A DNA stretch of 63,592 nt, taken from the NCBI GenBank assembly GCA_035353855.1, contig DAOQAK010000016.1, forward strand, positions 1-63,592. Direction: 5' to 3'. Below are positions 28,809 to 36,498 of the stretch, piece after piece (the stretch's first letter is position 1; every line of letters begins with the position of its first letter). A program made the position numbers and the translations under genes. The notes beneath the pieces were generated by a model. The model was not told the DNA's origin. It saw nothing but the letters and a program-made list of their open reading frames with translations, and made no database searches. Source of the stretch: Bacteroidales bacterium (lineage in GTDB: Bacteria; Bacteroidota; Bacteroidia; Bacteroidales; CG2-30-32-10).

Positions 28809-29563
28809 GAAAAGTTGTTATCATCATATCGTTAATTTTTATTTCTGCTTTCCAGCTTCGTGCTGATGAGAACTCCGATTTATTTACTAAAGGAAATACA
28901 GCCTTTACCGGGAAATTCTATCAGCAGGCAATTGAATGTTACGAGAAAATAATTAAAAACGGTTACGAATCATCCGAACTTTATTACAACCTGGGAAGCG
29001 CGTATTTCAAGCAAACCGACTACCCTTCAGCAATTTTATATTTTGAAAAAGCAAAAAAATTAAACCCTTCTGATGAAGATATTATTTTCAATTTAAAAGT
29101 TGCCAATAATAAAATTGTAGATAAGATTGACGAGATTCCTGAATTCTTCATGTTACGCTGGTGGAAAAATTTCAGGAATATTTTTTCATTCAACACATGG
29201 GCAACTATCGGGATCGCTTTATTAATAATATCTTTAAGCCTTTTCGGATTATATCTTTTCTCAACAGTTTTAAGAAGAAGAAAGCTGGCATTCTGGACTT
29301 CTCTTTCCTTTGCTTTCATCATGTTCTTATCATTTATTTGCGCTCAGTCACAGTATTCAGGCATTACTTCTAATAAAGAAGCTGTTATTTTCACACCTTC
29401 GGTAACAGCAAAAAGTTCGCCCGACATCAACAGCACCGATATTTTCGTGATTCACGAAGGTACCAAAGTAAAGGTTATTGATAATGTTGGCGAATGGAGT
29501 GAAATAAAAATCGCAAATGGTAGCGTGGGTTGGGTAAACACTTCTACATATAAAGTGATTTGA
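28805..29563 (+). CDS. batE: BatE, TPR and SH3 domain protein
   Basis: 252 residues. A signal peptide is followed by two TPR motifs (FYQQAIECYEKIIKNGYESSELYYNLGSAYFKQTDYPSAILYFEKAK). Two membrane helices (~130-150 and ~160-178) lead to a C-terminal bacterial SH3 domain (SVTAKSSPDINSTDIFVIHEGTKVKVIDNVGEWSEIKIANGSVGWV). Last gene of the bat operon, joined to batD by a 4-bp overlap. The SH3 fold may bind peptidoglycan peptides. Confidence 0.92.
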   Translation: MRKVVIIISLIFISAFQLRADENSDLFTKGNTAFTGKFYQQAIECYEKIIKNGYESSELYYNLGSAYFKQTDYPSAILYFEKAKKLNPSDEDIIFNLKVANNKIVDKIDEIPEFFMLRWWKNFRNIFSFNTWATIGIALLIISLSLFGLYLFSTVLRRRKLAFWTSLSFAFIMFLSFICAQSQYSGITSNKEAVIFTPSVTAKSSPDINSTDIFVIHEGTKVKVIDNVGEWSEIKIANGSVGWVNTSTYKVI

Positions 29564-29748
29564 TTTTATCATTATTGAATTTCCTCTAAAATTTTTCTCG
29601 CTGATTAACGCAGATAAAATCGCTAATCATCGCTGAAAATAATAAATGATATTATACCGATTGTATCTTCGTGCCACTCGCCTAACCGGTGAGGAAGGTA
29701 GGTACGAAACATAAGCAACACTATTATTTTTTTCTTTACTTTTACTTT

Positions 29749-30243
29749 ATGAAACGAATAGGATTATTATCCGATACACATTCTTATTTTCATAAAAGTT
29801 TAGCTGACTTTTTTAAAGATGTTGATGAGATATGGCATGCCGGCGATTTCGGAAGCATTGAAATTGCAAACGAATTACGAAAATTAAAACCACTGCGCGG
29901 TGTATATGGCAATATTGACGGGCAGGATATCCGGAAAGAATTCCCGAAACACCAACGCTTTTATTGCGAAGAAGTAAAAGTTTGGATGACTCACATTGGC
30001 GGTTATCCCGGAAAATATGATATTTCAATTAAACAGGAAATTCTTTTAAATCCACCTAAACTTTTTATCAGCGGACATTCGCATATACTAAAAGTAATGA
30101 ATGATAAAAACCTGAAACTGCTTCACATCAATCCCGGAGCTGCCGGCAAATACGGAATGCATCACATGATTACTGCAGTACGATTTGTAATTGATAAAAC
30201 TGATATAAAAAATTTGGAAGTGCTGGAAATTGCCAGAGGGTAG
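29749..30243 (+). CDS. YfcE/MJ0936 family metallophosphoesterase
   Basis: 164 residues from the ATG at 29749; an upstream in-frame ATG adds an implausible Tyr/Phe-rich leader. The metal-binding motifs are in order: LLSDTHSY, HAGDFGS, GNIDGQD, THIGGYPG and SGHSHI, with a closing NPGAAG. These are cytosolic, manganese-dependent phosphodiesterases with unknown natural substrates. The 185-bp spacer to batE carries a CGCTGATTAACGCAGAT-like repeat often found in Bacteroidota. Confidence 0.9.
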   Translation: MKRIGLLSDTHSYFHKSLADFFKDVDEIWHAGDFGSIEIANELRKLKPLRGVYGNIDGQDIRKEFPKHQRFYCEEVKVWMTHIGGYPGKYDISIKQEILLNPPKLFISGHSHILKVMNDKNLKLLHINPGAAGKYGMHHMITAVRFVIDKTDIKNLEVLEIARG

Positions 30244-30472
30244 CATTTTAGAACAATACGTTAATGTGTAGTTTTTAGCAACACTATTCATTAGGAGAAC
30301 TGCACTTCGATTATACAAAAAACAGACACCCGAAGCACTGCTCCCATTTACGGCTTACTAATATTATCTGCAACACCCATGGTTTACAGTCTTGTTATTG
30401 CTAGTTTATTTTTTGTTTGTCAGTTCAGAAGCTGTAATAGTTTTCGTAAAAAATATTCCGTTGTATGTATTG

Positions 30473-31204
30473 TTATTTATATTCATTGTATTTCTTTTCA
30501 ATGTCTTCTTGGGATAAAGCTGTCTTATATATTTCTAAATTGTCTATTGCGCCTTTATACCTTGCACCTGAAGGATTCCATTGATAAATTCCAATCCCAA
30601 GTCCTTTTGATGAATTTAATATCGTCTTTCCAGATAATGTTGATTCTTTTTCAAGTTGTCCGTTTACATACATCTTAACAGAAGTTCCGTCCCACGTTGC
30701 AGCAAGGTATTGCCATTTATTAATACTTATTGATGAATTTCCTTTAAGTTCAAAATAGTCTGAAGAACTATAATATAGTAGTATTCTTGGTTTGCCTCCT
30801 ATATAATCGAAACTATATGGACCACCTCCATTAAAATCCATTTGTTTCTGAATCAAGTATGCACTATTTGTTTCTGGTTTTATCCAAATACTAAATGTAA
30901 ATGAAGATTTCAAATCATATAAATCATTGTCAGCACTTGTAATGGATGAAGTCGAACCATCAAAATATGCAGCTCCATTTGTATTACCAAAAGAATCTTT
31001 TGTGAAAGTTATATTGTCTGAAATCAATACATTATTGTTTCCACTTGAATCAACTATCCCGTTATTAAATTTTAGACTTAATATTAAATTATTTGTCGTT
31101 GTTGGGATTTCTTCGTTAGAATCTTTTTTCTTACAGGAAAAATTAAATATTAAAATCACTATTATAAGTGAAAAAGTCCTATATCTAAAATTTAAATTTC
31201 TCAT
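30473..31204 (-). CDS. LamG / concanavalin-A-like domain lipoprotein
   Basis: 243 residues from MRNLNFRYRTF. An upstream ATG at 31231 is less likely because it precedes the signal peptide with polar residues. The lipobox gives a lipid cysteine at residue 24 (IFNFSCKKKDSNEE), with acidic residues after it that fit the Bacteroidota surface-export signal. The rest is one LamG-type jelly-roll (AAYFDGSTSSI, FTFSIWIKPE, WQYLAATWDGTSVKMYVNGQLE, GAIDNLEIYKTAL). It probably binds carbohydrate or mediates adhesion at the cell surface. Confidence 0.85.
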   Translation of the reverse strand: MRNLNFRYRTFSLIIVILIFNFSCKKKDSNEEIPTTTNNLILSLKFNNGIVDSSGNNNVLISDNITFTKDSFGNTNGAAYFDGSTSSITSADNDLYDLKSSFTFSIWIKPETNSAYLIQKQMDFNGGGPYSFDYIGGKPRILLYYSSSDYFELKGNSSISINKWQYLAATWDGTSVKMYVNGQLEKESTLSGKTILNSSKGLGIGIYQWNPSGARYKGAIDNLEIYKTALSQEDIEKKYNEYK

Positions 31205-31245
31205 TAGCCTATAAAAAAAATAATAACACATAACTATCGCAGTTT

Positions 31246-32148
31246 TTATAATATTAAAAATTTACCTGTCAAAAAATGTCCTGTCTTTTCAACAAGTCTG
31301 AAGAAATAAACACCTGATGTGAAATCCCCTTTGTCAATTCTATAACAAGTCTTTGATAACACATTAATTGAGTTGGTCAGTATTCCAGTCGAGTTATAGA
31401 TTTCAAGTCTGGAAAAAGCTTTATTTCCTTCAGGAAATATAATTAGACTTGATGACGAAACAGGGTTTGGAAATACTTCAATACTATTTTCAGAAGAATA
31501 AACATCTGAAATATCTGTCAACAATGGAAGACATGTGCTACTGATATTTTGGTCTAAATATAAAACCGTGTCATTTTGTTGAAAACATAATAAAGAATGA
31601 ATACACGTACATGTCGGGAATGGATCTATTGAAGAAAGCAATCCTCTTGTACTTCCAATTCCTTCAATCCAATATTTACCAGCCCAGTCTGGATTAAGAG
31701 TGTAGCGTTTCCTGTATTTATTATTTATTAAAATTGAGTCGATAGCAATTATGGTTTGAGTAACACCATTTAGTTCAGCAAATGTATCATTGACATTTAA
31801 TGAGAAATCATAAAGAAGAACATCAGCTGTGTCTTGAGGCATGTCGGAATATCCATTGAAATAGATTCTTTTCATACTATCCTCACGTACAAGACCACGA
31901 TAATAGGTAGAGTCATTTGGAAAAGTCGTTTTATTTTGAGAAAAATATAATTTATGATAAAGTTTATTGCCAATAATTGAATCACCAATTATCAAATATT
32001 GTGTAGTACTTACCGAATATGGCTGATCACGATATTCATAAACATTCCAGATTGCATTTGAATCAGGAAATGGAACATAGGTTTGTGACTGAACATTTGA
32101 AATACAAATCAAAACCTGGATCATAAAAAGGAATAATATTTTTTTCAT
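31246..32148 (-). CDS. Secreted protein with T9SS C-terminal sorting domain
   Basis: 300 residues. Signal peptide (MKKILFLFMIQVLICISNVQSQ), then a ~190-residue N-terminal region I cannot assign, with an ITTY/IDSILINNKYRKRY pattern and a CTCIHS cysteine cluster. The C-terminal ~75 residues are a type A T9SS sorting domain (VFPNPVSSSS...GVYFFRLVEKTGHFLTGKFLIL). The product should be carried across the outer membrane and either released or attached to the surface. It is 41 bp upstream of the LamG lipoprotein on the same strand, so the two may work together. Confidence 0.8.
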   Translation of the reverse strand: MKKILFLFMIQVLICISNVQSQTYVPFPDSNAIWNVYEYRDQPYSVSTTQYLIIGDSIIGNKLYHKLYFSQNKTTFPNDSTYYRGLVREDSMKRIYFNGYSDMPQDTADVLLYDFSLNVNDTFAELNGVTQTIIAIDSILINNKYRKRYTLNPDWAGKYWIEGIGSTRGLLSSIDPFPTCTCIHSLLCFQQNDTVLYLDQNISSTCLPLLTDISDVYSSENSIEVFPNPVSSSSLIIFPEGNKAFSRLEIYNSTGILTNSINVLSKTCYRIDKGDFTSGVYFFRLVEKTGHFLTGKFLIL

Positions 32149-32203
32149 CTTTTAAAATTCAATTTCTCTGTTTTAAAAATTCTTTCTCCATTAATTTGCC
32201 AAT

Positions 32204-32230
32204 GTCAGTCTGAGTTCATCGAAGACTGAC
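32204..32230. repeat. REP-like hairpin with GAGTTCATCGA loop, copy 2
   Basis: GTCAGTCT (32204-32211) and AGACTGAC (32223-32230) pair perfectly around GAGTTCATCGA. It lies upstream of the 31246-32148 gene. An AATTTAATATTTTCTATTT-type AT repeat follows at 32235-32276 and recurs at 43576 and 43752. Confidence 0.75.
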
Positions 32231-32282
32231 CAATTTTAAATTTAATATTTTCTATTTACTATTATCTATTTTCTATTCATCT

Positions 32283-32480
32283 TTACGCTCCAAAATATTT
32301 CAATGCTTCGTACACAAGGAATGCCGGCCATACCAGGGCTTTTAAGAATCCTAATACGCCTATCCAAAATCCTGTTGCCTGCGAAATAAAATAAACGGCT
32401 GCTCCTATTAATCCTAAACCATATACGGCTCCCGATGCGGGTGCTCCTTTTGGCATTTTCTTTTTTGTTTCTGTTTCCAT
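32283..32480 (-). CDS. Small membrane protein (65 residues)
   Basis: 65 residues starting METETKKKMPKGAPASGAVYGLGLIGAAVYF. A basic N-terminus precedes one or two hydrophobic helices (AVYGLGLIGAAVYFISQA and VLGFLKALVWPAFLVYEALKYF). The pattern is that of a conserved small Bacteroidota membrane protein of unknown role. This frame is preferred over the overlapping longer frame because of its coherent hydrophobic profile. Confidence 0.7.
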   Translation of the reverse strand: METETKKKMPKGAPASGAVYGLGLIGAAVYFISQATGFWIGVLGFLKALVWPAFLVYEALKYFGA

Positions 32481-32519
32481 AATTTGTTTTTTTCAAATGT
32501 ATAATTTATTTCTATTCCT

Positions 32520-32890
32520 TTTTTTAGAAAAAAGGAATCAAAATCCCGATAATTATCGGGACGGAAAATTTAAAGCGCTGCTATGGTTGTTTGTCGCACA
32601 AGCAAGCGCTTACTATCCACAACCATAACGGCACCATCGCACATCACCGCTAAATTTTCCATTGCCAACGCGCTTTCTTTTTTATTTTAAAGCGCGTAGG
32701 ACTGACGTCCCGATAAATCGGGGCAGCGGGGACAAGGTTGGATGTGAATGAAAAATTGTGTAAAGTTCTCACAAAGAAGTTTACTCGCTTTGTATAGAAC
32801 TTAGCAATTTTTCAGAGAGTGCGGAAGTTCGCCACGGCGAATGATTCGTCTTGACTCTTTTGTTACTTTTCTCGTCAAGGAGAAAAGTAA
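32520..32890. repeat. Structured non-coding element in a 471-bp gap
   Basis: The gap 32481-32951 has no gene but is dense in perfect inverted repeats. They include CCCGATAATTATCGGG near 32543; CTATGGTTGT with ACAACCATA around 32580-32630; CCCGATAAATCGGG near 32710; TTCGCC-AC-GGCGAA at 32828-32841; and TTACTTTTCTC-GTCAAG-GAGAAAAGTAA at 32863-32890. From memory, the closing segment (CTCTTTTGTTACTTTTCTC) recurs between genes in many Bacteroidota, so this is probably a dispersed element rather than a local riboswitch. Confidence 0.55.
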
Positions 32891-32951
32891 GGAATAAAAT
32901 TAATTATACTTTTTGCACTAACCCTGTCCATTGTTAAAAAAGCCTCAATCA

Positions 32952-33425
32952 CTACGCCTGCTTAAGTTTTGCGATGTCGAATTTCTTCATTTGCATAAAG
33001 GCTTTGGTGACCTTTTCTGCTTTCGACGGGTCGGTGATGAGCTTGGGTAATATGGAAGGCACTATCTGCCACGATACGCCAAACTTATCTTTAAGCCATC
33101 CGCATTGTCCTTCTTCGCCGCCGGCAGTGAGTTTGTCCCAATAGTAGTCTATCTCTTCCTGTGTGTCGCAGAATACCTGGAATGATATAGCTTCGCTGAA
33201 CTTAAAGATTGGCCCGCCGTTGAGCGCGGTGAATGCTTGCCCGTTGATAGTGAAGTTGACGGTTAATACAGTACCTTCCTTTTGTCCGTGTATCTCTTTG
33301 CCTTCGCTTGTATAGCGACTGATGCTTTCAATTTTTGAATTGCGGAAAATGGATGTGTAAAATATTGCCGCTTCTTCGGCCTGGCTATCGAACCATAAGC
33401 AGGGCGTTATTTGTGAGTTGTTCAT
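32952..33425 (-). CDS. VOC family (PhnB-like) protein, second copy
   Basis: 157 residues from MNNSQITPCLWFDSQ; an upstream ATG at 33464 would overlap the preceding gene and is rejected. Family motifs: CLWFDSQAEEAAIFYTSIF, VNFTINGQAFTALNGGP, GEEGQCGWLKDKFGVSWQIVP. This subgroup (sometimes named after 3-demethylubiquinone methyltransferases, although it has no methyltransferase domain) is a small cytosolic glyoxalase-fold protein of uncertain substrate. It follows the SRPBCC gene by 4 bp, mirroring the pair at 83-998 but in the opposite gene order. Confidence 0.9.
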   Translation of the reverse strand: MNNSQITPCLWFDSQAEEAAIFYTSIFRNSKIESISRYTSEGKEIHGQKEGTVLTVNFTINGQAFTALNGGPIFKFSEAISFQVFCDTQEEIDYYWDKLTAGGEEGQCGWLKDKFGVSWQIVPSILPKLITDPSKAEKVTKAFMQMKKFDIAKLKQA

Positions 33426-33429
33426 AGTT

Positions 33430-33843
33430 TTAATTTGCTTCAACATATTTTTTGAAATTATCAAGTATGGCTTGCCATCCTACTTTTTGCATTTCGGCTG
33501 GGTTTGTACTTTCGGCTTCGAAAGTTTCAATCACCTCGGTATTGTTGCCTTTAGCTGTAAATGTTATTTCCACTTTTCGGCCATCGCCAAGGGTATAGCT
33601 AATTAATTTATGGGTTATTATTTTATTGTATGTCCCCCAAAAATCAAAACCAAAGCTTCCGTCTTTAGCTTCCATGCGGTAATTGAACTTTCCGCCATTA
33701 TGCAACTTGTTAGTTGCTTTGGGGGTATGCCAATCGTTGGAAGCAAAATTCCATTTTATAATATGTTCGGGTAGCGACCAAAAGTCCCAAACCTTTTCAA
33801 TAGGTGCATTAATTATAGTTTCAACGGTTATGTTCTTATCCAT
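33430..33843 (-). CDS. SRPBCC (AHSA1-like) domain protein, second copy
   Basis: 137 residues. The opening VETIINAPIEKVWDFWSLPEHIIKWNFASNDWHTPKA is the classic AHSA1/polyketide-cyclase-like start, and the GWQAILDNFKKYVEAN helix closes the fold. It is the first gene of a two-gene unit with the VOC protein just downstream. Ligand unknown. Confidence 0.9.
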   Translation of the reverse strand: MDKNITVETIINAPIEKVWDFWSLPEHIIKWNFASNDWHTPKATNKLHNGGKFNYRMEAKDGSFGFDFWGTYNKIITHKLISYTLGDGRKVEITFTAKGNNTEVIETFEAESTNPAEMQKVGWQAILDNFKKYVEAN

Positions 33844-33900
33844 TTAGGTGAGCTTTTGTTTGGATATATATATATTAAAAAAAGTTAGAAATAAATGAAA

Positions 33901-34030
33901 GATAACGGTTTCGGGCTTTGCGTTCGGGCGGGTTTCGGAGCACAAAACTGTCAACCAGCACTAAACTTGAATAGAAGCACAAAGCACCAGGTTTGCACAT
34001 CAACCCGCCTGACGCAAAACCGCTGTTAAT
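33901..34030. repeat. Palindromic element at the 3' end of the AIPR gene
   Basis: A ~130-bp imperfect palindrome. The left arm carries TAAC (33903), CGGT (33906), TTGCGT (33918) and GGCGGGTT (33927-33934). The right arm carries AACCCGCC (34002-34009), ACGCAA (34012), ACCG (34019) and TTAA in mirrored order, around a 67-nt loop. Starting nine bp past the AIPR stop codon, it resembles an integron attC site in layout (long imperfect stem, gene directly upstream). The terminal RYYYAAC/GTTRRRY boxes are not perfect. From memory, similar sequences occur in many Bacteroidota, so it may be a phylum-specific recombination or repeat element. Confidence 0.6.
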
Positions 34031-34038
34031 GGCTGGTT

Positions 34039-35730
34039 TTATGTGTTGTCTATAAGGTCTGAACATTTTGAAGAGTTCTTAAACAAGGTTCCAAGTATAC
34101 TGTCCGTGTATTTAGTATCAATATAATAAGTCATCCTTGAAATTATGTCTTTGACCTTTGCTTCTAGTATTGAATCGTCTATTTTATAATCTATTTTTTG
34201 AAGTTGAGACTTTAAATTAAGTTCATTAATTGTCTTAAGTGCAATCATTCTATTTCCATGCACTAGAAGTCCATATTGTCTGCCGCTGTATGTACCTAAT
34301 AGGGTTATTTCCTTTCTAATAATAGCCTCAATTTTTCTTACAGTCTTCACAGCATTAAAAACATAATATCCACTTACTGAAGCATTGAATATTTCTTTGT
34401 AAATCCCTTTGTTTAAATCCTCAAAAAATTTACCAATACCTCCTTTTGCTTGAACTGCTAATGAAGTCTTACCGCTTGCACAAGCGAGTGATGCAGTGGC
34501 TTCTATTAATTCAAATGATTTATCAGAGTATTGAAATGATTCCGATCTCATTATGTTATAGTCAATACCATCTATCATCAATTCTGTTTTAATTCTAATT
34601 TGTTCAATGTCTTGTGAAACAAAATCTCTGTTTTCGATTCTATTCTGTCTATTATTACATTTTGTGATTTCTTTATCAAAATTTTCTGGAGTTTCTGAAA
34701 GTTGAATTATTCTAATTCCAACTTTAACATTGTCTAAGTTTGTTGAAGAATTTGCAACTCCGTATTTTCCTATCGTACTAACAGTCTGTGCTCCGTTTAC
34801 AATTGCAATATTCGTTAGCTTAAAACTTCCCAAGTCTCTTGTGCCTCCACCAACTAAAGACTTTGAAATACTGTCAGAAATTATTGTTATGCCATTATTA
34901 AAATACCAAAATAGTTCAGGTCGTGTTTGAAGAGTTTTCTCAATTTCTTCATTTACATCAGTTGACCCTAAAACTTGTCGTATGTTTTTTTCAAATAATC
35001 TTACGTTGTAATTCTTCCACCATTGAACGATTTCATTACCTGATACCATACCATAATATGCCTTAAAAGGGTCATTTACTGCACCCCAATTTGTTAAGCC
35101 TAATTCAATGTCGATTGCTGCATTTCCAGCACTTTGGGCTAATGAAGAATGAACTTTACTTTGATTTAAGCGATAAAAGGAAACAAGATTTTCAGCATTT
35201 GAATCTCCAATGTTATTCATTTCATTTAATAAATCTTCAATATGCCTATTAGAGTGTATTGCTAAGTTTAATGAAGTACAGGTGTCTATAAAAATCAATT
35301 CATATTTTGTATCATATTCACCTAATGCTAATTCTATCTCATTCTGCCTCCTTTTTATCTTTTCATTAAATCGGTCAAACTTTAAATTGAATAAATCGCG
35401 TACCCCAGTACAGAACTTTGCAACTCCTGCACTCTCGGGTTCCCCAGAACCATCTTTACTCCATTTAGATTGAACTATTATCATTTTTTTATTTGTAGGA
35501 GAATAAAATATTGCGTCAATACCATTGTCGTCTCCACCATCAACTACTGATTGAGCTGCTTGTTGTTCGGATATTTCAAGAGAGTTATATATTGCGTATG
35601 CTGCAAGACAACGAGTAATTATTTTATCGTCTTTTTGATTGTCTTTTGCTCCAATGTCACTTAGTTCTAAATGTGATTTAAATAAGTCTTGGATTTTCGA
35701 TGAAATTTGATTGATGTGAAGTATACTCAT
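34039..35730 (-). CDS. AIPR family (abortive phage infection) protein
   Basis: 563 residues. An N-terminal helical region leads to a nuclease-like core: DDNGIDAIF...KKMIIVQSKWSK, i.e. Asp72 and Gln87-x-Lys89 in a PD-(D/E)xK (Mrr-like) arrangement. The AIPR domain (~230-520) follows, with FWYFNNGITIISDSI and NIAIVNGAQTVSTIG, the most conserved AIPR block, and NRQNRIENRDFVSQD. AIPR proteins are linked to abortive phage infection and are often found in defence loci. Here the gene stands alone, between a recombination-site-like palindrome and a 1.4-kb repeat region, which suggests a mobile cassette. Nuclease activity is inferred, not shown. Confidence 0.88.
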   Translation of the reverse strand: MSILHINQISSKIQDLFKSHLELSDIGAKDNQKDDKIITRCLAAYAIYNSLEISEQQAAQSVVDGGDDNGIDAIFYSPTNKKMIIVQSKWSKDGSGEPESAGVAKFCTGVRDLFNLKFDRFNEKIKRRQNEIELALGEYDTKYELIFIDTCTSLNLAIHSNRHIEDLLNEMNNIGDSNAENLVSFYRLNQSKVHSSLAQSAGNAAIDIELGLTNWGAVNDPFKAYYGMVSGNEIVQWWKNYNVRLFEKNIRQVLGSTDVNEEIEKTLQTRPELFWYFNNGITIISDSISKSLVGGGTRDLGSFKLTNIAIVNGAQTVSTIGKYGVANSSTNLDNVKVGIRIIQLSETPENFDKEITKCNNRQNRIENRDFVSQDIEQIRIKTELMIDGIDYNIMRSESFQYSDKSFELIEATASLACASGKTSLAVQAKGGIGKFFEDLNKGIYKEIFNASVSGYYVFNAVKTVRKIEAIIRKEITLLGTYSGRQYGLLVHGNRMIALKTINELNLKSQLQKIDYKIDDSILEAKVKDIISRMTYYIDTKYTDSILGTLFKNSSKCSDLIDNT

Positions 35731-35787
35731 GTCTAACTGTTGTGTTATATGTGTCTTGTGTTTTAAACTTGCCTGTAACTATTTATA

Positions 35788-35842
35788 TATTCACCAAAAG
35801 TGAATAATTACTACTATGTAAAAGAATATTTATTCACCTTTT
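35788..35842. promoter_or_regulatory. Inverted TTCAC half-sites upstream of AIPR
   Basis: TATTCAC and GTGAATA (35788-35806) form an inverted repeat with a 5-nt spacer. A third half-site TATTCACC lies at 35831-35838. Three related half-sites 58-112 bp before the AIPR start look like an operator, but no regulator gene lies next to it. Confidence 0.35.
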
Positions 35843-35952
35843 ATAAATTTTTTATTATTCAAATGTAAAACCTTTCAAATTATAAAAAAAGCTTTAATAT
35901 CAACTTTATACTAACAACTACACCAGTTCGACTAAATTATAAGTCGTAAGTC

Positions 35953-36006
35953 GATAGTCGTAAGTCGTAAGATACATTTGTGGTCATTCGTGGTTACTGG
36001 AGACTG
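35953..36006. repeat. 54-bp direct repeat, unit A1
   Basis: Starts GATAGTCGTAAG and ends GGAGACTG. It is repeated with three visible differences at 36109-36162. The unit alternates with the 55-bp repeat described next. Confidence 0.85.
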
Positions 36007-36053
36007 TAGACTGCGGACTGTAGAGTGAATCGAAAAATTTATTTTTATGTTTA

Positions 36054-36108
36054 TATACCCTATACCCCTTATACCTCTATACCTTTGAAAATTAAAAAGT
36101 ATCTAGTC
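36054..36108. repeat. 55-bp direct repeat, unit B1
   Basis: Starts TATACCCTATACC and ends AGTATCTAGTC; it is identical over its length to 36332-36386. Related TATACC-rich words occur at 22919-22943 (reverse orientation) and 37097-37153. Confidence 0.9.
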
Positions 36109-36162
36109 GATAGTCGTAAGTCGTAAGATACATTTGTAGTCATTCGCGGTTACTGGGGACTG
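36109..36162. repeat. 54-bp direct repeat, unit A2
   Basis: Second copy of unit A1, directly after unit B1. Confidence 0.85.
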
Positions 36163-36230
36163 AATTTCATTATTTCACGCAAAGGCGCAAAGACGCAAAG
36201 ACGCGATTTTTTTTGAGTAAATGACCTGCC

Positions 36231-36253
36231 CAGCCTTCGACTAGCTCAGGCTG
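36231..36253. repeat. REP-like hairpin, diverged copy 3
   Basis: CAGCCT / AGGCTG stem around TCGACTAGCTC. On the other strand the loop reads GAGCTAGTCGA, a variant of the GAGTTCATCGA loop at 22850 and 32204. Confidence 0.6.
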
Positions 36254-36331
36254 ACGGCGAAGAGTTGAAAGCTGACAAGGAGACAAGGAGACAAGGAAAG
36301 TTAAAGTGCTGAGTGCATAAGTCAGAATTAT

Positions 36332-36386
36332 TATACCCTATACCCCTTATACCTCTATACCTTTGAAAATTAAAAAGTATCTAGTC
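36332..36386. repeat. 55-bp direct repeat, unit B2
   Basis: Second copy of unit B1, identical as read. Confidence 0.9.
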
Positions 36387-36498
36387 TTTAGTCGTAAGAC
36401 ATTAGTATCAAGTCGTAAGACACTAGTATCAAGTTGTAAGATAGAATGAATGCTCCTTAAATCAATCCCTGACACAGTTCCCTGAACAGACCCGGAAC

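Noticed and set aside
30379..30678. A 99-codon plus-strand ORF near the LamG lipoprotein.
   Set aside because: Overlaps the LamG coding region on the opposite strand and has no domain.
33875..34066. A 63-codon minus-strand ORF between the SRPBCC and AIPR genes.
   Set aside because: It is simply the translation of the palindromic element and overlaps the AIPR stop region.
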